From positions 1 to 64,000 of the forward strand of contig NZ_QWDD01000004.1 of NCBI RefSeq assembly GCF_003722355.1: a DNA stretch of 64,000 nt, in the 5' to 3' direction. A model generated the notes under the pieces. That model ran no database searches and was not told where the DNA came from. It saw only the letters and a list, made by a program, of their open reading frames with translations. Numbering within the stretch: the stretch's first letter is position 1; the number at the start of each line of letters is the position of its first letter. Below, in pieces: positions 62,951 through 64,000 of the stretch. Origin of the DNA: Methylocystis hirsuta (lineage in GTDB: Bacteria > Pseudomonadota > Alphaproteobacteria > Rhizobiales > Beijerinckiaceae). Position numbers and translations under genes: made by a program.

Positions 62951-62998
62951 TTGACAAAGGCCGAAGCATCATTCAAGTATTTAATTGATTGATATAAC
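62951..62998 (+). promoter_or_regulatory. Divergent promoter region with ArsR-type operator
   Basis: TTGACA lies at 62951-62956. An AT-rich imperfect palindrome (TCAA...TTGA, 62973-62988, 12 of 16 symmetric positions) overlaps the likely -10 region (TATAAC at 62993-62998 or TATTTAAT at 62979). AT-rich palindromes of this kind are targets of ArsR-family sulfide/persulfide repressors such as BigR. Confidence 0.55.
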
Positions 62999-63011
62999 CC
63001 CGGCCAACCGC

Positions 63012-63680
63012 ATGTCAAGCCAAACTCCGAAACAGGCGCTCTTCGCCGAGTTCGCCGCCGTCGCGAGAGCCTTGGGACACGCCCACCGTCTCGAACTCTT
63101 AGAACAGCTCGCCCAGGGCGAGCGCAGCGTCGAAGTTCTCGCCCAGAAGTCCGGTCTGTCGATCGCCAACGCGTCGCAGCACCTCCAGCACATGCGGCGC
63201 GCCGGCCTGGTGACGTCGAAACGCGACGGGAAATTCGTTTACTACCGGCTTGCCGACGACGCTGTTCTCGATCTGCTGGCGGCGCTGGGGCGGTTGGCGG
63301 AGCGCAATGTCGCGGAAGTCGAGCGCATTATGCGCCGCTATTTCAATGATCGAGACGGCCTGGAGCCCGTGCCGCGCGAAGAGCTGCTCGAACGAATGCG
63401 CGCCAGGTCGGTCACGGTGTTGGACGTACGGCCGGAAGACGAGTTTGCGCTCGGCCATCTGCCCAACGCCTTGAACATTCCGCTGAAAGCGATGGAAGCG
63501 CGGCTAAATGAACTCGATCCGTCGCGAGAAGTCGTCGCCTACTGCCGCGGACGCTTCTGTGTGCTTTCCTTCGAGGCGGCGGCGCTTTTGCGCAGCCGAG
63601 GCTTTAAGGCCCGCTGTCTGGAGGACGGCCTGCCAGAATGGCGCGCCGCAGGATTGCCCGTCGTCGCGGGAGTTTCATGA
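63012..63680 (+). CDS. ArsR-family regulator fused to rhodanese domain
   Basis: ATG 63012 is preferred over TTG 62985; the product has 222 residues. Residues about 5-100 are an ArsR winged helix (ALGHAHRLELLEQLAQGERS, GLSIANASQHLQHMRRAGLV, FVYYRLAD). Residues about 115-220 are a rhodanese domain with active-site loop YCRGRFC. The ArsR half has no Cys, so persulfide sensing, if any, would sit in the rhodanese loop. Related ArsR regulators (BigR, SqrR) sense persulfide through two Cys in the DNA-binding domain. It probably represses the divergent sulfur operon. Confidence 0.87.
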   Translation: MSSQTPKQALFAEFAAVARALGHAHRLELLEQLAQGERSVEVLAQKSGLSIANASQHLQHMRRAGLVTSKRDGKFVYYRLADDAVLDLLAALGRLAERNVAEVERIMRRYFNDRDGLEPVPREELLERMRARSVTVLDVRPEDEFALGHLPNALNIPLKAMEARLNELDPSREVVAYCRGRFCVLSFEAAALLRSRGFKARCLEDGLPEWRAAGLPVVAGVS

Positions 63681-63720
63681 GGAGCCGTCATAGAGAAAAC
63701 ACCGGACAAGGGAGGTTAGC

Positions 63721-64000
63721 ATGACCGGCGTAATTCAGGCGCATAACCGGAAGTCGGCGGCGGTATGGAATTCCGGCGGCGCGCATTACGAAGATATCAG
63801 CCGCGGTATCGCAGATTCGATCGAACATTGCGTGCTGCGTCTCGATCCGAAGCCGGGCGAGCGCATTCTCGATCTCGCGACCGGCACCGGTTGGACGTCT
63901 CGGGTCCTCGCGAGGAGAGGGGCGAAGGTCACGGGCGTCGACGTCAGCGAGAAGCTCATCGACACCGCAATCGCGCGCGCCAAAAGCGAAAACCTCGACA
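63721..64000 (+). CDS. Class I SAM methyltransferase, cut by window end
   Basis: ATG 63721 has GGGAGG upstream. The first 93 residues read SAAVWNSGGAHYEDISRGIA and then motif I ILDLATGTGWTSRVLARRG, VTGVDVSEKLIDTA. Its 3' end lies outside the window. It lies 40 bases after the regulator on the same strand, so it may be co-transcribed. The substrate is unknown; it is the third methyltransferase in this cluster. Confidence 0.85.
   Translation, partial: MTGVIQAHNRKSAAVWNSGGAHYEDISRGIADSIEHCVLRLDPKPGERILDLATGTGWTSRVLARRGAKVTGVDVSEKLIDTAIARAKSENLD

Noticed and set aside
1..64000. tRNA or rRNA genes
   Set aside because: No cloverleaf-like or rRNA-like stretch was recognised by eye; this cannot exclude an atypical tRNA.

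Overview
The window looks like part of a GC-rich alphaproteobacterial plasmid or megaplasmid. The clearest sign is a complete minus-strand repABC replication/partition cassette (20218-23998), a type confined in practice to Alphaproteobacteria and commonest in Rhizobiales. Gene content (DUF1403 beside ScpB, RES/Xre, DUF2493, strawberry-notch helicase, IS630 and IS21 elements) fits a Rhizobiales or methylotroph plasmid; a Methylocystis/Methylosinus-like host is a guess. No rRNA, tRNA or CRISPR array was seen.

Layout. 1-5.5 kb is decayed DNA: a small gene split by two tandem IS630-family copies, fragments of CBS, DUF3775 and acyl-CoA ligase genes, and a PolX/PHP gene that has lost its polymerase core. 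5.8-11.3 kb is an intact three-gene signalling operon: globin-coupled hybrid kinase, CheR methyltransferase, receiver-kinase. 11.4-20.2 kb is a mobile/stability zone: ScpB and DUF1403, a tyrosine recombinase, a DUF2786 protein, a PemK-like/Phd module whose toxin carries a 5-bp duplication, the AbiEi/AbiEii pair and a serine resolvase. 20.2-24.2 kb is repABC with a counter-transcribed RNA between repB and repC.

24.3-31.1 kb holds DUF2493 and Fic genes and the most interesting locus: a two-gene short prokaryotic Argonaute system (27060-31071). A SIR2-APAZ protein carries an unusual RecG/Schlafen-type middle domain, and its short Argonaute partner looks catalytically dead. By analogy with SIR2-APAZ/short-pAgo (SPARSA) systems it should be an NAD+-depleting abortive defence against invading DNA. 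31.1-40.2 kb is a plasmid DNA-metabolism module (toprim protein, methylase-helicase, ParB-like protein and smaller genes), followed by an Xre-MbcA/RES toxin-antitoxin pair and a single-chain type IIG restriction-modification enzyme.

45.4-48.0 kb is an IS21-family element that has cut the 5' end off a VirD4/TraG coupling-protein gene. Then come an LPD7 protein, a second Fic protein, a relaxase with its MobC partner, and a second partition system (parAB) with four palindromes upstream that are candidate parS sites, then ssb. Replication, two partition systems, mobilisation genes and several toxin-antitoxin systems together suggest a mobilisable, possibly composite plasmid. No type IV secretion genes are visible here.

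57.4-64.0 kb is a sulfur-handling cluster: an ETHE1-like metallo-hydrolase, MFS transporter, SHOCT protein, DsrE protein, cysteine desulfurase and two methyltransferases on the minus strand. A divergent ArsR-rhodanese fusion regulator and a third methyltransferase, cut by the window end, lie on the plus strand.
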